NCBI GenBank assembly: GCA_016931015.1
Contig: JAFGFP010000088.1
Span: forward strand, 1-5,718
Length of the DNA: 5,718 nt
Source of the DNA: Dehalococcoidales bacterium
Lineage (GTDB): Bacteria; Chloroflexota; Dehalococcoidia; Dehalococcoidales; UBA5760
Reading direction: 5' to 3'
Made by a program: the position numbers and the translations under genes. Positions 1 through 5,718 of the stretch are shown here, in pieces. The first letter of the stretch is position 1, and each line of letters opens with the position of its first letter. Under the pieces are notes generated by a model that made no database searches, was not told the origin of the DNA, and saw only the letters and a list, made by a program, of their open reading frames with translations.

Positions 1-10
1 CCTGCGGCAT
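1..10 (-). CDS. Start of a further gene, cut by the window edge (first three codons only)
   Basis: Reading the minus strand past the DUF2971 stop codon, there is a near-perfect Shine-Dalgarno site (GAGGAGG, 18-24), a 7-base spacer, then ATG at 8-10 followed by codons for Pro and Gln. The site starts only 2 bases after the preceding stop codon, so the gene would be co-transcribed with the DUF2971 gene and lies 15 bases after it. Nothing can be said about its product. The call rests entirely on the ribosome binding site, its ideal spacing and the same-strand context. Confidence 0.55.
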
Positions 11-17
11 TAAGTTA

Positions 18-24
18 CCTCCTC
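18..24 (-). promoter_or_regulatory. Strong Shine-Dalgarno site for the gene at the left edge
   Basis: GAGGAGG on the minus strand, 7 bases before an ATG at 8-10. It is the best ribosome binding site in the window, and it is what identifies the truncated gene at the edge. Confidence 0.6.
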
Positions 25-25
25 T

Positions 26-802
26 TTAGTATATCGGCTTTTCATCCAATATTGATTGATAGACCTTCTTCTTAAGTCCGTATTTTGAAAGTAGTGATTT
101 AACTACTTTCTTTTGCCACTTGCTACTCATGGGTGACAGGTACACATTCTCAATGAGTAAATCAGGGTCTATTGTTACATCATAGCCTTTATGCCCAGGA
201 ATGAATTTTGCATGAAAGTCACTGATTTTCTCTAGTTGTGGTAACTCTGTTACCGCTCTTACCTCATTCTCAAATTTAAAGCTTTTGCCTTTGTACAGAA
301 AGGGTTTAGGAAAGAAATCGTCAGGCAATGAGTCTGACGGCGGTTGTGAATAATAATCTATATATTCCACTTCGCCGATGTGGACATCTCGTTTTTCGTC
401 TTTCAGGCTATTCTTGAGTCGTTTTATAGTCGTTTGTATTGCGATGCCGTTATCACTGTGGCAGTACAGTTGCCAGAGAGCAGCCGATTCTTCTTGCATA
501 TTCCAGCAACTGATGGCGACGAATTTTCTATTAGTTCTACGGGCGCGCGCGAAACCTTTTGGGGCTTGTTCACGATTAATTAGTTCCCAAGTCTCTGGTC
601 TAAATATCTTATCTAGATTAGCATTAAAATAATCTATATATGCTTTTGGAAACGAGCCTTCAAACGGGTCACCTAGTCTATCGACTGTGGGGAAGTAGAG
701 CTTTCTCCTGTCTATAATATCGGCGAATTTAATAAAGTCCATATAACGCCATATCTTTTTATTATCTTCTGGCGTTTTAAAGGCAGGATGCTCTTTATAC
801 AT
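26..802 (-). CDS. DUF2971-family protein of unknown function, in AT-rich DNA
   Basis: A 258-residue soluble protein that I assign to the DUF2971 family (PF11185) from motif order. It has WRYMDF (18-23), KLYFPTVDRLGDPFEGS (34-50; the DPFE block is the family hallmark), ISCWN (97-101), an ALWQLY..SDNGIAI block (108-122), EVEYIDY (144-150) and a KSFKFENEVRAV block (173-184). There is no signal peptide or membrane segment. The family has no established biochemical role that I know of. The ATG at 800-802 has a good Shine-Dalgarno (GAGGAG, 809-814, 6-base spacer) and begins 15 bases after the mtnA stop, so it can be read from the mtnA transcript. Base composition is sharply different from its neighbours: sampled 60-base lines are about 25-42 % GC, and codons such as ATA, AGA and AGG are used where the neighbours favour CGG and CGC. 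This suggests horizontal acquisition. Family call is fairly sure; function is unknown. Confidence 0.85.
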   Translation of the reverse strand: MYKEHPAFKTPEDNKKIWRYMDFIKFADIIDRRKLYFPTVDRLGDPFEGSFPKAYIDYFNANLDKIFRPETWELINREQAPKGFARARRTNRKFVAISCWNMQEESAALWQLYCHSDNGIAIQTTIKRLKNSLKDEKRDVHIGEVEYIDYYSQPPSDSLPDDFFPKPFLYKGKSFKFENEVRAVTELPQLEKISDFHAKFIPGHKGYDVTIDPDLLIENVYLSPMSSKWQKKVVKSLLSKYGLKKKVYQSILDEKPIY

Positions 803-817
803 TCCTGTCTCCTCTTC

Positions 818-1849
818 TTAGACTATCTCCCCCAGCCTCTCCCCATAAGGCTCTCTCACTACCCCCTTCTCGGTGATGATGGCGCTGATGTAGAGGTGGG
901 GGGTAACGTCGAAGGCGGGGTTAGCCGCCTTAATCCCCTCCGGGGCGATGCTTACTCCCTGGATATTCAGCACCTCATCCGGGCTGCGCTCCTCAATGGT
1001 GATTTCCTCCCCGGAGCTGGTCATGGGGTCGATGGTGGTGGTGGGGGCGGCCACGTAGAAGGGGATGCCGTGCTCCATGGCTAGCACCGCCAGAGAGTAG
1101 GTGCCGATTTTGTTGGCGGTATCGCCGTTAGCGGCGATGCGGTCGGCGCCTACGATGACGCAGCTAACCTCCCCCCGGTTCATAAAGTGCCCTGCCATGG
1201 AGTCGGTAATCAGGGTGAAGGGAATCCCCGCCTGCCTGAGCTCCCAGGCGGTGAGGCGGGTCCCCTGGAGGCGGGGGCGGGTCTCGGTGGCGAAGACCCT
1301 TAGCTTCTTACCCTGCTCGTAGGCATACTTAATCACCCCGAGGGCCGTGCCGTAGCCGGTGGTGGCCAGCGAGCCGGTGTTACAGTGGGTTAGAACACTA
1401 GCGCCGTTCTTAATGAAGTCGGCGCCGAACTGAGCCAGTTTTCTGGTGGCCTCGGCCTCTTCGGAGTGCAGGCGTACCGCTTCCCTGACCAAGGCTTCCT
1501 TGATTTCGGCGACACTCCCGGCGGCTTCGGCGGCCTTCTGCATGCGGCCGGTGGCCATAAAGAGGTTCCGGGCGGTGGGCCGGGTAGCCTCTATGGTTTC
1601 TAAGACGGACTTGAGTCTGGCCATGAACTCGTCTCTGGAAGAGGTCTCAATCTCCAGAGCCCCGAGGGCCACCCCGTAGGCGGCGGCCACCCCGATGGCC
1701 GGGGCCCCCCGGACCTTCATCTCCCTGATGGCCTGAGCAACTTCCTGGTAGCCGGCGAGCTCCAGGTATACCTCCTCCCGGGGGAGGTTGGTCTGGTCGA
1801 GGAGCCGGAGCTTACTACCGAGCCAGGTTAGCGGTTGGCTGTCTTTCAT
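818..1849 (-). CDS. mtnA: S-methyl-5-thioribose-1-phosphate isomerase (MtnA)
   Basis: Cytoplasmic methionine-salvage enzyme that isomerises 5-methylthioribose 1-phosphate to 5-methylthioribulose 1-phosphate. The 343-residue length is normal for the family. Visible blocks are RGAPAIG (47-53), the catalytic-cysteine block HCNTGSLATTGYGTAL (Cys156), ETRPRLQGTRLTAWEL (189-204), GADRI with catalytic Asp236, NKIGTY (246-251) and FYVAAPTTTID (264-274). Cys156 and Asp236 correspond to Cys160 and Asp240 of the Bacillus subtilis enzyme. These blocks favour MtnA over the related eIF2B-like and ribose-1,5-bisphosphate isomerases. The Shine-Dalgarno GGAGGG (1857-1862) is 8 bases from the ATG at 1847-1849 when counted from GGAGG. 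An adjacent upstream TTG (1850-1852) is only 5 bases away and would add one residue, so I prefer the ATG. The gene begins 36 bases after the acetyltransferase stop. No other methionine-salvage gene is visible in the window. Confidence 0.95.
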   Translation of the reverse strand: MKDSQPLTWLGSKLRLLDQTNLPREEVYLELAGYQEVAQAIREMKVRGAPAIGVAAAYGVALGALEIETSSRDEFMARLKSVLETIEATRPTARNLFMATGRMQKAAEAAGSVAEIKEALVREAVRLHSEEAEATRKLAQFGADFIKNGASVLTHCNTGSLATTGYGTALGVIKYAYEQGKKLRVFATETRPRLQGTRLTAWELRQAGIPFTLITDSMAGHFMNRGEVSCVIVGADRIAANGDTANKIGTYSLAVLAMEHGIPFYVAAPTTTIDPMTSSGEEITIEERSPDEVLNIQGVSIAPEGIKAANPAFDVTPHLYISAIITEKGVVREPYGERLGEIV

Positions 1850-1856
1850 CAATCTT

Positions 1857-1862
1857 CCCTCC
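1857..1862 (-). promoter_or_regulatory. Ribosome binding site deciding the mtnA start
   Basis: GGAGGG on the minus strand lies upstream of two adjacent possible initiation codons, TTG (1850-1852) and ATG (1847-1849). The 8-base spacing from GGAGG to the ATG is closer to optimal than the 5-base spacing to the TTG. The two starts differ by only one residue. Confidence 0.6.
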
Positions 1863-1885
1863 GGCGGCTGGGATGGGGTGTTACC

Positions 1886-2407
1886 TTAGCTATCGTCTTC
1901 CCGCCACCGTTTACGGTGTACCTCCATGAGCGCGAAGCGGTAGCCGTCCTTATCCAGGTGCCCGCAGAAGGTAAAGCCGCATTTCTGAAAGCACCTCTGC
2001 GCCCGGATGTTGGAGACCAGGGTCTTCAAGTAGACGCGGTTCAGGTCGGTATTCCGGAAGATGTGGTCGAGCAGGGTGGTTACCGCCTCAGCGCCGTAGC
2101 CCTTGTCCCAATAGTCGCGGTTACCAATCATGATGCCGAGCTGAGCTTCTTTCTTTTTCTGGTTAATGTCGTAGTAGGAGCAGTTGCCCACGTGTTTCTC
2201 TTCGGTGGTCTCTACGGCGAAGGCGCACCTCTTGGCGGAGGGATAGCTCAGTTCCTCCTGGTAGATGGTCAGGTACTGGGCGAAGCTGACCCTCAGGAGG
2301 GGGGCGGCGTCGAGCTGGGTAAGTTCAGGGTCGGTCATCCAGGCGTAGTTATCTACGGCGTCAGCCAAACTTCTCTTGCGCAGCTTAATCCTTTTACTGG
2401 TAATCAT
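1886..2407 (-). CDS. GNAT-family N-acetyltransferase, RimJ/RimL type
   Basis: A 173-residue single-domain protein of the Acetyltransf_3 / RimJ-RimL group, which transfers acetyl from acetyl-CoA to an amine on a protein N-terminus or small molecule. It opens with the typical first strand TSKRIKLRK (3-11) followed by a helix. Motif A, the acetyl-CoA pyrophosphate loop, is seen at IGNRDYWDKGYGAEAV (94-109), matching the usual W-x-x-G-x-G-x-E-A pattern. The distal NIRAQRCFQKCGF block (133-145) is the conserved N-x-x-A-x-x-x-F-x-K-x-G-F motif. The substrate cannot be told from sequence; related proteins include ribosomal-protein and antibiotic acetyltransferases. The ATG at 2405-2407 lies 16 bases after the HEAT gene stop and has only a weak purine-rich ribosome binding site, which suggests translation partly dependent on the upstream gene. 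Confidence 0.9.
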   Translation of the reverse strand: MITSKRIKLRKRSLADAVDNYAWMTDPELTQLDAAPLLRVSFAQYLTIYQEELSYPSAKRCAFAVETTEEKHVGNCSYYDINQKKKEAQLGIMIGNRDYWDKGYGAEAVTTLLDHIFRNTDLNRVYLKTLVSNIRAQRCFQKCGFTFCGHLDKDGYRFALMEVHRKRWREDDS

Positions 2408-2423
2408 GCTAGTCTCGAAGGTC

Positions 2424-3347
2424 TCAGAGTGAGAACGAAAGCGGCTCCTCGCCTTCGTTCAGTTCGTAGAGAGCCTGCTCCGCGGCCTGCTCAATGATTT
2501 CGTTGTCGTCGTCCAGACACTGTTCCAGGCAGTTCTTGGCTTCGGTGCCGCCTATCTTACCCAGGGCCCGGATGGCGGCTAGTTGCACTTCGATGTCATG
2601 GTCATTAACCAGCTCGATGAGGTAAGGCACGGCTTCCTCCTCGCCGATTTCGCCGCAGGTGGCGGCGGCTTCGTAGCGTATCTCCGCATCGGTGTTGGTT
2701 AGTTCCTTGAGCAGCAGGGGTAGCCAGGCCGGGTTACAGTTCTTACCCATGGCGTAGATGGCGCTGACCTTGAGTTTATGGTTGCCGTGATGGTAGGCCT
2801 CGCTGATTGCCCGGCCCACCTCGGTGGAGTCCATGGGGGCGATTGCTTCCAGTGCCCGGCGTTTCACCTTCAGGGGCTGGCTGGTGTCTTTTATGGCAGC
2901 GAGCAGCGCCTGGTATATCTTGGTCTGGTAGCTGCGGCGCAGTTTTTGGCGCTCGCTGAGCATAACGAATCTCCCCAGGGCACCGGCGGCGGCCGCCCGT
3001 ACCGCCTCCGAGCTATCGTGCTCGAAGAGATTGAGCAGGGTGTTGATGAGCGACGGCTCTTCGTTTTCCCAGAGGCCCTCGATGGCCTTACTGCGCACCC
3101 CGGCGTCTTCGTCGTCGAGGCAGTTCTTGAAGATACTGTCGAAGTCGAGCTCGAAGTTATCCTCGGCCAGCTCGACCAGCCGTGAGACAATCTGCTGCCG
3201 CTGTTTCTGCTCGATGGTCGGCCATACCTGCTTGAAGTGTTCCAGGGCTGCTGAGTCCATGTTGGTAAGCTCGGCCAGCTTCGAACTGGCCAGCGCTTCG
3301 TCCTGGCTACTCAGGCTGCTGATTATCTCGTCAATGGGTGACAGCAT
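2424..3347 (-). CDS. HEAT-repeat protein
   Basis: A 307-residue acidic, all-helical repeat protein. After an N-terminal helical region (1-62), about seven HEAT-type units can be read at roughly 66-97, 98-127, 141-172, 173-204, 205-235, 236-266 and 267-296. Units 5-7 are the most regular, with the D-x-E-[IV]-[RQ]-x-x-A-A-x-x-x-[LC]-G-x-[IL]-G pattern (for example AEIRYEAAATCGEIG and IEVQLAAIRALGKIG). Such solenoids normally act as protein-binding scaffolds. The pattern also resembles PBS-lyase-type HEAT repeats, but no phycobilin context is present. No signal peptide or membrane segment is seen. The ATG at 3345-3347 begins 8 bases after the PAC2 gene stop, and its AGGA ribosome binding site overlaps that stop region, so the two genes are probably translationally coupled. 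A binding partner is suggested by position only. Confidence 0.88.
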   Translation of the reverse strand: MLSPIDEIISSLSSQDEALASSKLAELTNMDSAALEHFKQVWPTIEQKQRQQIVSRLVELAEDNFELDFDSIFKNCLDDEDAGVRSKAIEGLWENEEPSLINTLLNLFEHDSSEAVRAAAAGALGRFVMLSERQKLRRSYQTKIYQALLAAIKDTSQPLKVKRRALEAIAPMDSTEVGRAISEAYHHGNHKLKVSAIYAMGKNCNPAWLPLLLKELTNTDAEIRYEAAATCGEIGEEEAVPYLIELVNDHDIEVQLAAIRALGKIGGTEAKNCLEQCLDDDNEIIEQAAEQALYELNEGEEPLSFSL

Positions 3348-3355
3348 CGGCTTTC

Positions 3356-4171
3356 CTAGTCCTCTTCGTCTTCATCTTCTTCCTCGTCATCATCCCCCTC
3401 GTCCTGCTCCCATATCGGCTCGGTGAAGTAGTCGATATACTCGCCCATGGCCTCGGCGGCAGCCCGTTTCATGCCCTCCCGGGTCTCGTTAGCCAGCTGA
3501 GTCAGCTCCGATAGGTCAATCTTGATATCCAGTATCTCGGCCAGCGTCTTGATTATGGCCAGGGCCGCCATCGGGTTCTGTATCTTGGTGGCGTACATCG
3601 GTACCTCGCCTAGGAGGCAGACGCCTTCGATGCCCCGCTCCTTGGCTACCCCGAGCATCAGTCCGTTAAGCCCGGCAATCTGCAGGTTTCTCTTCTGCGC
3701 CAGGTTGTATCTCCCCAGGTCTTCGGCTACCTCTCGGCTGGTGGCTACCGCCCAGGCTCGGGGCTGCTCGGTGTGGTGGATGCGGGTCAGGGCGGCGGCG
3801 AAGGTATAGACCCGCTTAATCGAGAACCTCATACCCACCTCGAGCACCAGGTTGGCCAGCTCGTAGCCGTTGGTGGCTGGTTGCTGCTCGCCGATAAACA
3901 GTATTATGTCGCTGCCGTCTTCGTGCGGGTTTTTCCAGTAGCAGAACCGGCTCTGGGGGAAGCTGGGCGCCTCGACCACGTTATCTCTGACGATAACGCC
4001 GATGGGGTCGAAGAAGTGTGAGGCCTGAATCTCGCCCAGCCGCTTGAAGCCGAGCTTCTTTTCCAGGTACGAGGCCACGATAGTGGCCACGTTGCTGATA
4101 CCGGGCCAGGCCGCTAGCAAAACCGGCGACTTAAGCCGGGGCCGGGCATGGATCTTAACCAGTTTGTTCAT
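3356..4171 (-). CDS. PAC2-family (proteasome assembly chaperone-like) protein with acidic tail
   Basis: A 271-residue protein of the PAC2 family (PF09754), which includes eukaryotic proteasome assembly chaperones and many archaeal and bacterial proteins of unclear role. Family blocks are AWPGISNVA near the N-terminus (21-29), DIILFIGEQQP (88-98), GLNGLMLG (167-174) and LLGEVPMYA (187-195), ending in a helical region (about 200-250). Residues 255-271 form a tail in which 15 of 17 positions are Asp or Glu. The C-terminus lacks the hydrophobic-Tyr-X motif that Pba1/Pba2-type chaperones use to dock on the 20S alpha ring. The ATG at 4169-4171 is the natural start, because the family's first strand follows directly, and an AGG-rich sequence lies just upstream. 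It leads the cluster that runs to the left edge of the window, after a 96-base gap from pmbA. Family assignment is firm; a proteasomal function is not shown. Confidence 0.87.
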   Translation of the reverse strand: MNKLVKIHARPRLKSPVLLAAWPGISNVATIVASYLEKKLGFKRLGEIQASHFFDPIGVIVRDNVVEAPSFPQSRFCYWKNPHEDGSDIILFIGEQQPATNGYELANLVLEVGMRFSIKRVYTFAAALTRIHHTEQPRAWAVATSREVAEDLGRYNLAQKRNLQIAGLNGLMLGVAKERGIEGVCLLGEVPMYATKIQNPMAALAIIKTLAEILDIKIDLSELTQLANETREGMKRAAAEAMGEYIDYFTEPIWEQDEGDDDEEEDEDEED

Positions 4172-4193
4172 TTAGCCTGCCTTATTATCTCTG

Positions 4194-4223
4194 AGTTTAT
4201 CCTTAGGCCGCTCCCTTCATCAA
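4194..4223 (-). promoter_or_regulatory. Weak promoter candidate upstream of the PAC2 gene
   Basis: In the only sizeable intergenic gap (4172-4267), the minus strand has TTGATG (4218-4223) followed by TAAACT (4194-4199) with an 18-base spacer; GATAAA (4196-4201) with a 16-base spacer is an alternative -10. Either would leave a short leader before the PAC2 ATG. The matches to the sigma-70 consensus are only partial, so this is a guess supported mainly by position. Confidence 0.25.
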
Positions 4224-4267
4224 GGAAGGTGGCGTGAATGTCCGCACTTACCCGCCTGCCGCAAGGT

Positions 4268-5569
4268 TCACTTACTGGCTACCGCTAGTTCGGGGCAGTA
4301 GAGGGAAGGGGTATAAACTGAGCTACCGACCCACCTGGCATCGCTACCCACGGCGATAACCTCTTTCAGGAGCTGGTAGATGTTTCCGGAGACCATGGTA
4401 TCCTTCACCCTACCTACTATTTTACCACTTTCTATCTTGTAGCCAAGCAGGACGTTGCCGCTGAAGTCGCCGCTCAGGATGTTGCCCTGTTCGGCGCCCA
4501 TGAGCTGCTCGATGACCAGTCCCTCTTTAATGTCGCTTACCATATCGTCGAAGGCGGTATCGCCCGTGCCGAAGATAAAGGCGCTCGGGGTGGGGCTGGG
4601 TAGCCCCCCGTGATGCCGCCCCCCGTTCCCGGTGCTTTGCTTCCCGGCCCGGGCCGCCGTCATCAGGTCGTAGATAAAACCGGCTACCGTGCCTTTGGTA
4701 ATCAGGGGGGTGCGCTGGCTGGGGATACCTTCGTCATCGCCGGGACGGCTCTGGGGTTGGTAGCCGATGGTCGGGTCGTCGTCGAGCGATAGCTTAGCAT
4801 CAAAGACTGTCTTCCCCAGCTTACCGCCGATGGGGGAGGCTCCCTGGAGCACGACCTTACCGTTCAGGGCCACCATCAGGGCTGAGACGAGGGCTCCGGC
4901 GACCCCGTCGGGGGTGAAGATTACCGGCAGCGTCTTGGTGGCTATCGGGGCCGTCTCCCGGGCCAGGTCGAGCTGACGGAGTACGAGGTCGGTTACGGCT
5001 TCGGTATCGCTCAGGGGGTGGCAGGAGCTCTGGCCCTCCCCGACGAAGAGCATGTCGGTGCCCCGAATCAACTGCCCCTGGACACCGAGCGAGAAGCCGC
5101 TCTGCCGGTAGCTCATCTCGCCGCCGCGCGAGTTTATAATGCGGACCAGGCCCGTTCCTTTAGTTACCTCGGCGTCGCACAGGATCTCCGGGGTGTGCTT
5201 TCTTACCGTGTCGACGAGCCGGTTGCCGAGCTCGACCATCTCCTCGAGGCTTACCGCCGCTACCGCCGGGTCGAAGACACTAATCTCGGGATAGGCAGTA
5301 GCCCCCGGCAGGGTAAACTCGGCCTTGATGCCGAACTCGGCGGTTTCCACGGCGGCCTCGACCAGCTTCTGCCGGTCGTTAATCTCGGTGGAGACGGCGT
5401 AGCCTACCCGGCCATTCTTTATAATACGCAGTGCTACGTGGCTGGCCTGCTTACTCTGGATGTGCTTTAAGCGGTTAGCCTCGAACTGAACCGGGGTCTC
5501 CTCGGAGGAGGCCGTGAAGACCTCGGCTTCTTCGGCGACCTTTTTCGCCCGGGCTAGGATGTCCTCCAC
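4268..5569 (-). CDS. pmbA: TldE/PmbA subunit of the TldD/TldE metallopeptidase
   Basis: A 433-residue member of the TldD/PmbA (U62) family, close to the roughly 450 residues of E. coli TldE. In E. coli the TldD/TldE heterodimer processes the microcin B17 precursor and degrades the unfolded antitoxin CcdA; TldE is the partner without the metal site. Supporting blocks are the DDEGIPSQRTPLITKG region (278-293), GFIYDLMTAARAGKQSTGNG (297-316), GRVKDTMVSGNIYQLL (386-401) and the terminal PSLYCPELAVASK (421-433). No HExxxH metal motif is seen, as expected for TldE. The start is GTG at 5567-5569, whose first base is also the last base of the tldD stop (TAGTG on the minus strand). GGGAGG at 5576-5581 lies inside the tldD end, so translation is coupled. 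Cellular substrates in this organism are unknown. Confidence 0.94.
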   Translation of the reverse strand: MEDILARAKKVAEEAEVFTASSEETPVQFEANRLKHIQSKQASHVALRIIKNGRVGYAVSTEINDRQKLVEAAVETAEFGIKAEFTLPGATAYPEISVFDPAVAAVSLEEMVELGNRLVDTVRKHTPEILCDAEVTKGTGLVRIINSRGGEMSYRQSGFSLGVQGQLIRGTDMLFVGEGQSSCHPLSDTEAVTDLVLRQLDLARETAPIATKTLPVIFTPDGVAGALVSALMVALNGKVVLQGASPIGGKLGKTVFDAKLSLDDDPTIGYQPQSRPGDDEGIPSQRTPLITKGTVAGFIYDLMTAARAGKQSTGNGGRHHGGLPSPTPSAFIFGTGDTAFDDMVSDIKEGLVIEQLMGAEQGNILSGDFSGNVLLGYKIESGKIVGRVKDTMVSGNIYQLLKEVIAVGSDARWVGSSVYTPSLYCPELAVASK

Positions 5570-5718
5570 TATCTGCCTCCCACCAGGCAGCGGCTGATTC
5601 TGATGTGGGGGCTACCGTTGGATACCGGCAAGGGCATCTGGCCCCCCTTACCGCAGCCGCCGCCCTGGTTCATGTCAAGGTCGTTACCGATGGCGTCGAT
5701 GTTCTTCAGGGTCTGAAA
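5569..5718 (-). CDS. tldD: TldD metallopeptidase subunit, C-terminal 49 residues (5' part outside window)
   Basis: This stretch is too short for a standard ORF list, but the minus-strand frame from 5718 to the TAG at 5569-5571 encodes 49 residues with the unmistakable TldD C-terminus. It reads TLKNIDAIGNDLDMNQGGG, then CGKGGQ, then PLPVSNGSPHIRISRCLVGG. The cysteine of the CGKGGQ block is 27 residues from the end, the same distance as the metal-binding Cys454 in the 481-residue E. coli TldD. This supports an active catalytic subunit, although the HExxxH helix lies beyond the window. It overlaps the GTG start of pmbA by one base, consistent with equimolar production of the two subunits of the heterodimeric peptidase. 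Confidence 0.93.
   Translation of the reverse strand, partial: FQTLKNIDAIGNDLDMNQGGGCGKGGQMPLPVSNGSPHIRISRCLVGGR
5576..5581 (-). promoter_or_regulatory. Ribosome binding site for pmbA inside the tldD 3' end
   Basis: GGGAGG on the minus strand, 6 bases before the GTG start at 5567-5569. It supports that GTG as the true start of pmbA and places the site within the last codons of tldD, which is the usual arrangement for coupled translation. Confidence 0.65.

Noticed and set aside
19..816. The 8-base word CTCCTCTT at 19-26 and at 809-816, flanking the AT-rich gene, as a target-site duplication
   Set aside because: Both copies are Shine-Dalgarno regions next to stop codons, which explains the match. 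There are no inverted repeats or transposase remnants.
1835..2497. A 220-codon open frame on the plus strand
   Set aside because: It lies antisense across the whole acetyltransferase gene and parts of its neighbours, has no recognisable domain, and arises from GC-rich codons on the other strand. The minus-strand gene has clear GNAT motifs.
2778..3426. Two overlapping plus-strand open frames and one alternative minus-strand frame within the HEAT and PAC2 genes
   Set aside because: Their translations are low-complexity or motif-free, and they coincide with the clearly coding HEAT-repeat and PAC2 frames. They are frame shadows.
4206..4223. A five-codon ATG-to-TAA frame in the gap before the PAC2 gene as a leader peptide
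   Set aside because: It is too short, has no run of regulatory codons, and shows no attenuator structure downstream.
4214..4229. Hairpin CCTTC / GAAGG in the pmbA-PAC2 gap as a terminator
   Set aside because: The stem has only 5 base pairs with a 6-base loop, and no T-run follows on either strand, so it does not meet the pattern of an intrinsic terminator.
5018..5470. A 150-codon plus-strand open frame opposite pmbA
   Set aside because: It lies wholly inside the conserved TldE coding sequence on the other strand and shows no domain or convincing start context.

Overview
All recognisable genes lie on the minus strand and are tightly packed, so the window reads from its right edge to its left. 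The organism is a bacterium: genes have Shine-Dalgarno sites and GTG or TTG as well as ATG initiation codons. Most of the window is GC-rich (sampled lines reach about 65-72 %). A bacterial PAC2-family protein next to TldD/TldE, a HEAT-repeat protein and MtnA would fit an uncultured Chloroflexota lineage such as Dehalococcoidia. That placement is an inference from gene content and was not tested by a search.

Right part (4268-5718): the last 49 codons of tldD overlap by one base with pmbA/tldE, giving the two subunits of the TldD/TldE metallopeptidase. A 96-base gap (4172-4267) follows. It is the only intergenic space longer than about 40 bases and holds a weak promoter candidate. Middle (1886-4171): a PAC2-domain protein with a strongly acidic C-terminal tail, a seven-repeat HEAT protein starting 8 bases after it, and a RimJ/RimL-type GNAT acetyltransferase 16 bases further on. 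Left-centre (818-1849): mtnA, the methionine-salvage isomerase, with its catalytic Cys and Asp. Left edge (26-802): a DUF2971 protein in clearly AT-rich DNA, 15 bases after mtnA. A further gene begins at the very edge behind a strong Shine-Dalgarno site.

The genes from PAC2 to the left edge are spaced like one transcription unit. TldD/TldE, PAC2 and HEAT are suggestive of a peptide-processing or protein-quality group, but no sequence feature proves they work together. The DUF2971 gene differs sharply in base and codon composition and looks like a later acquisition. I found no RNA genes, CRISPR arrays, insertion sequences or convincing terminators, and no gene-free stretch over 300 bases.
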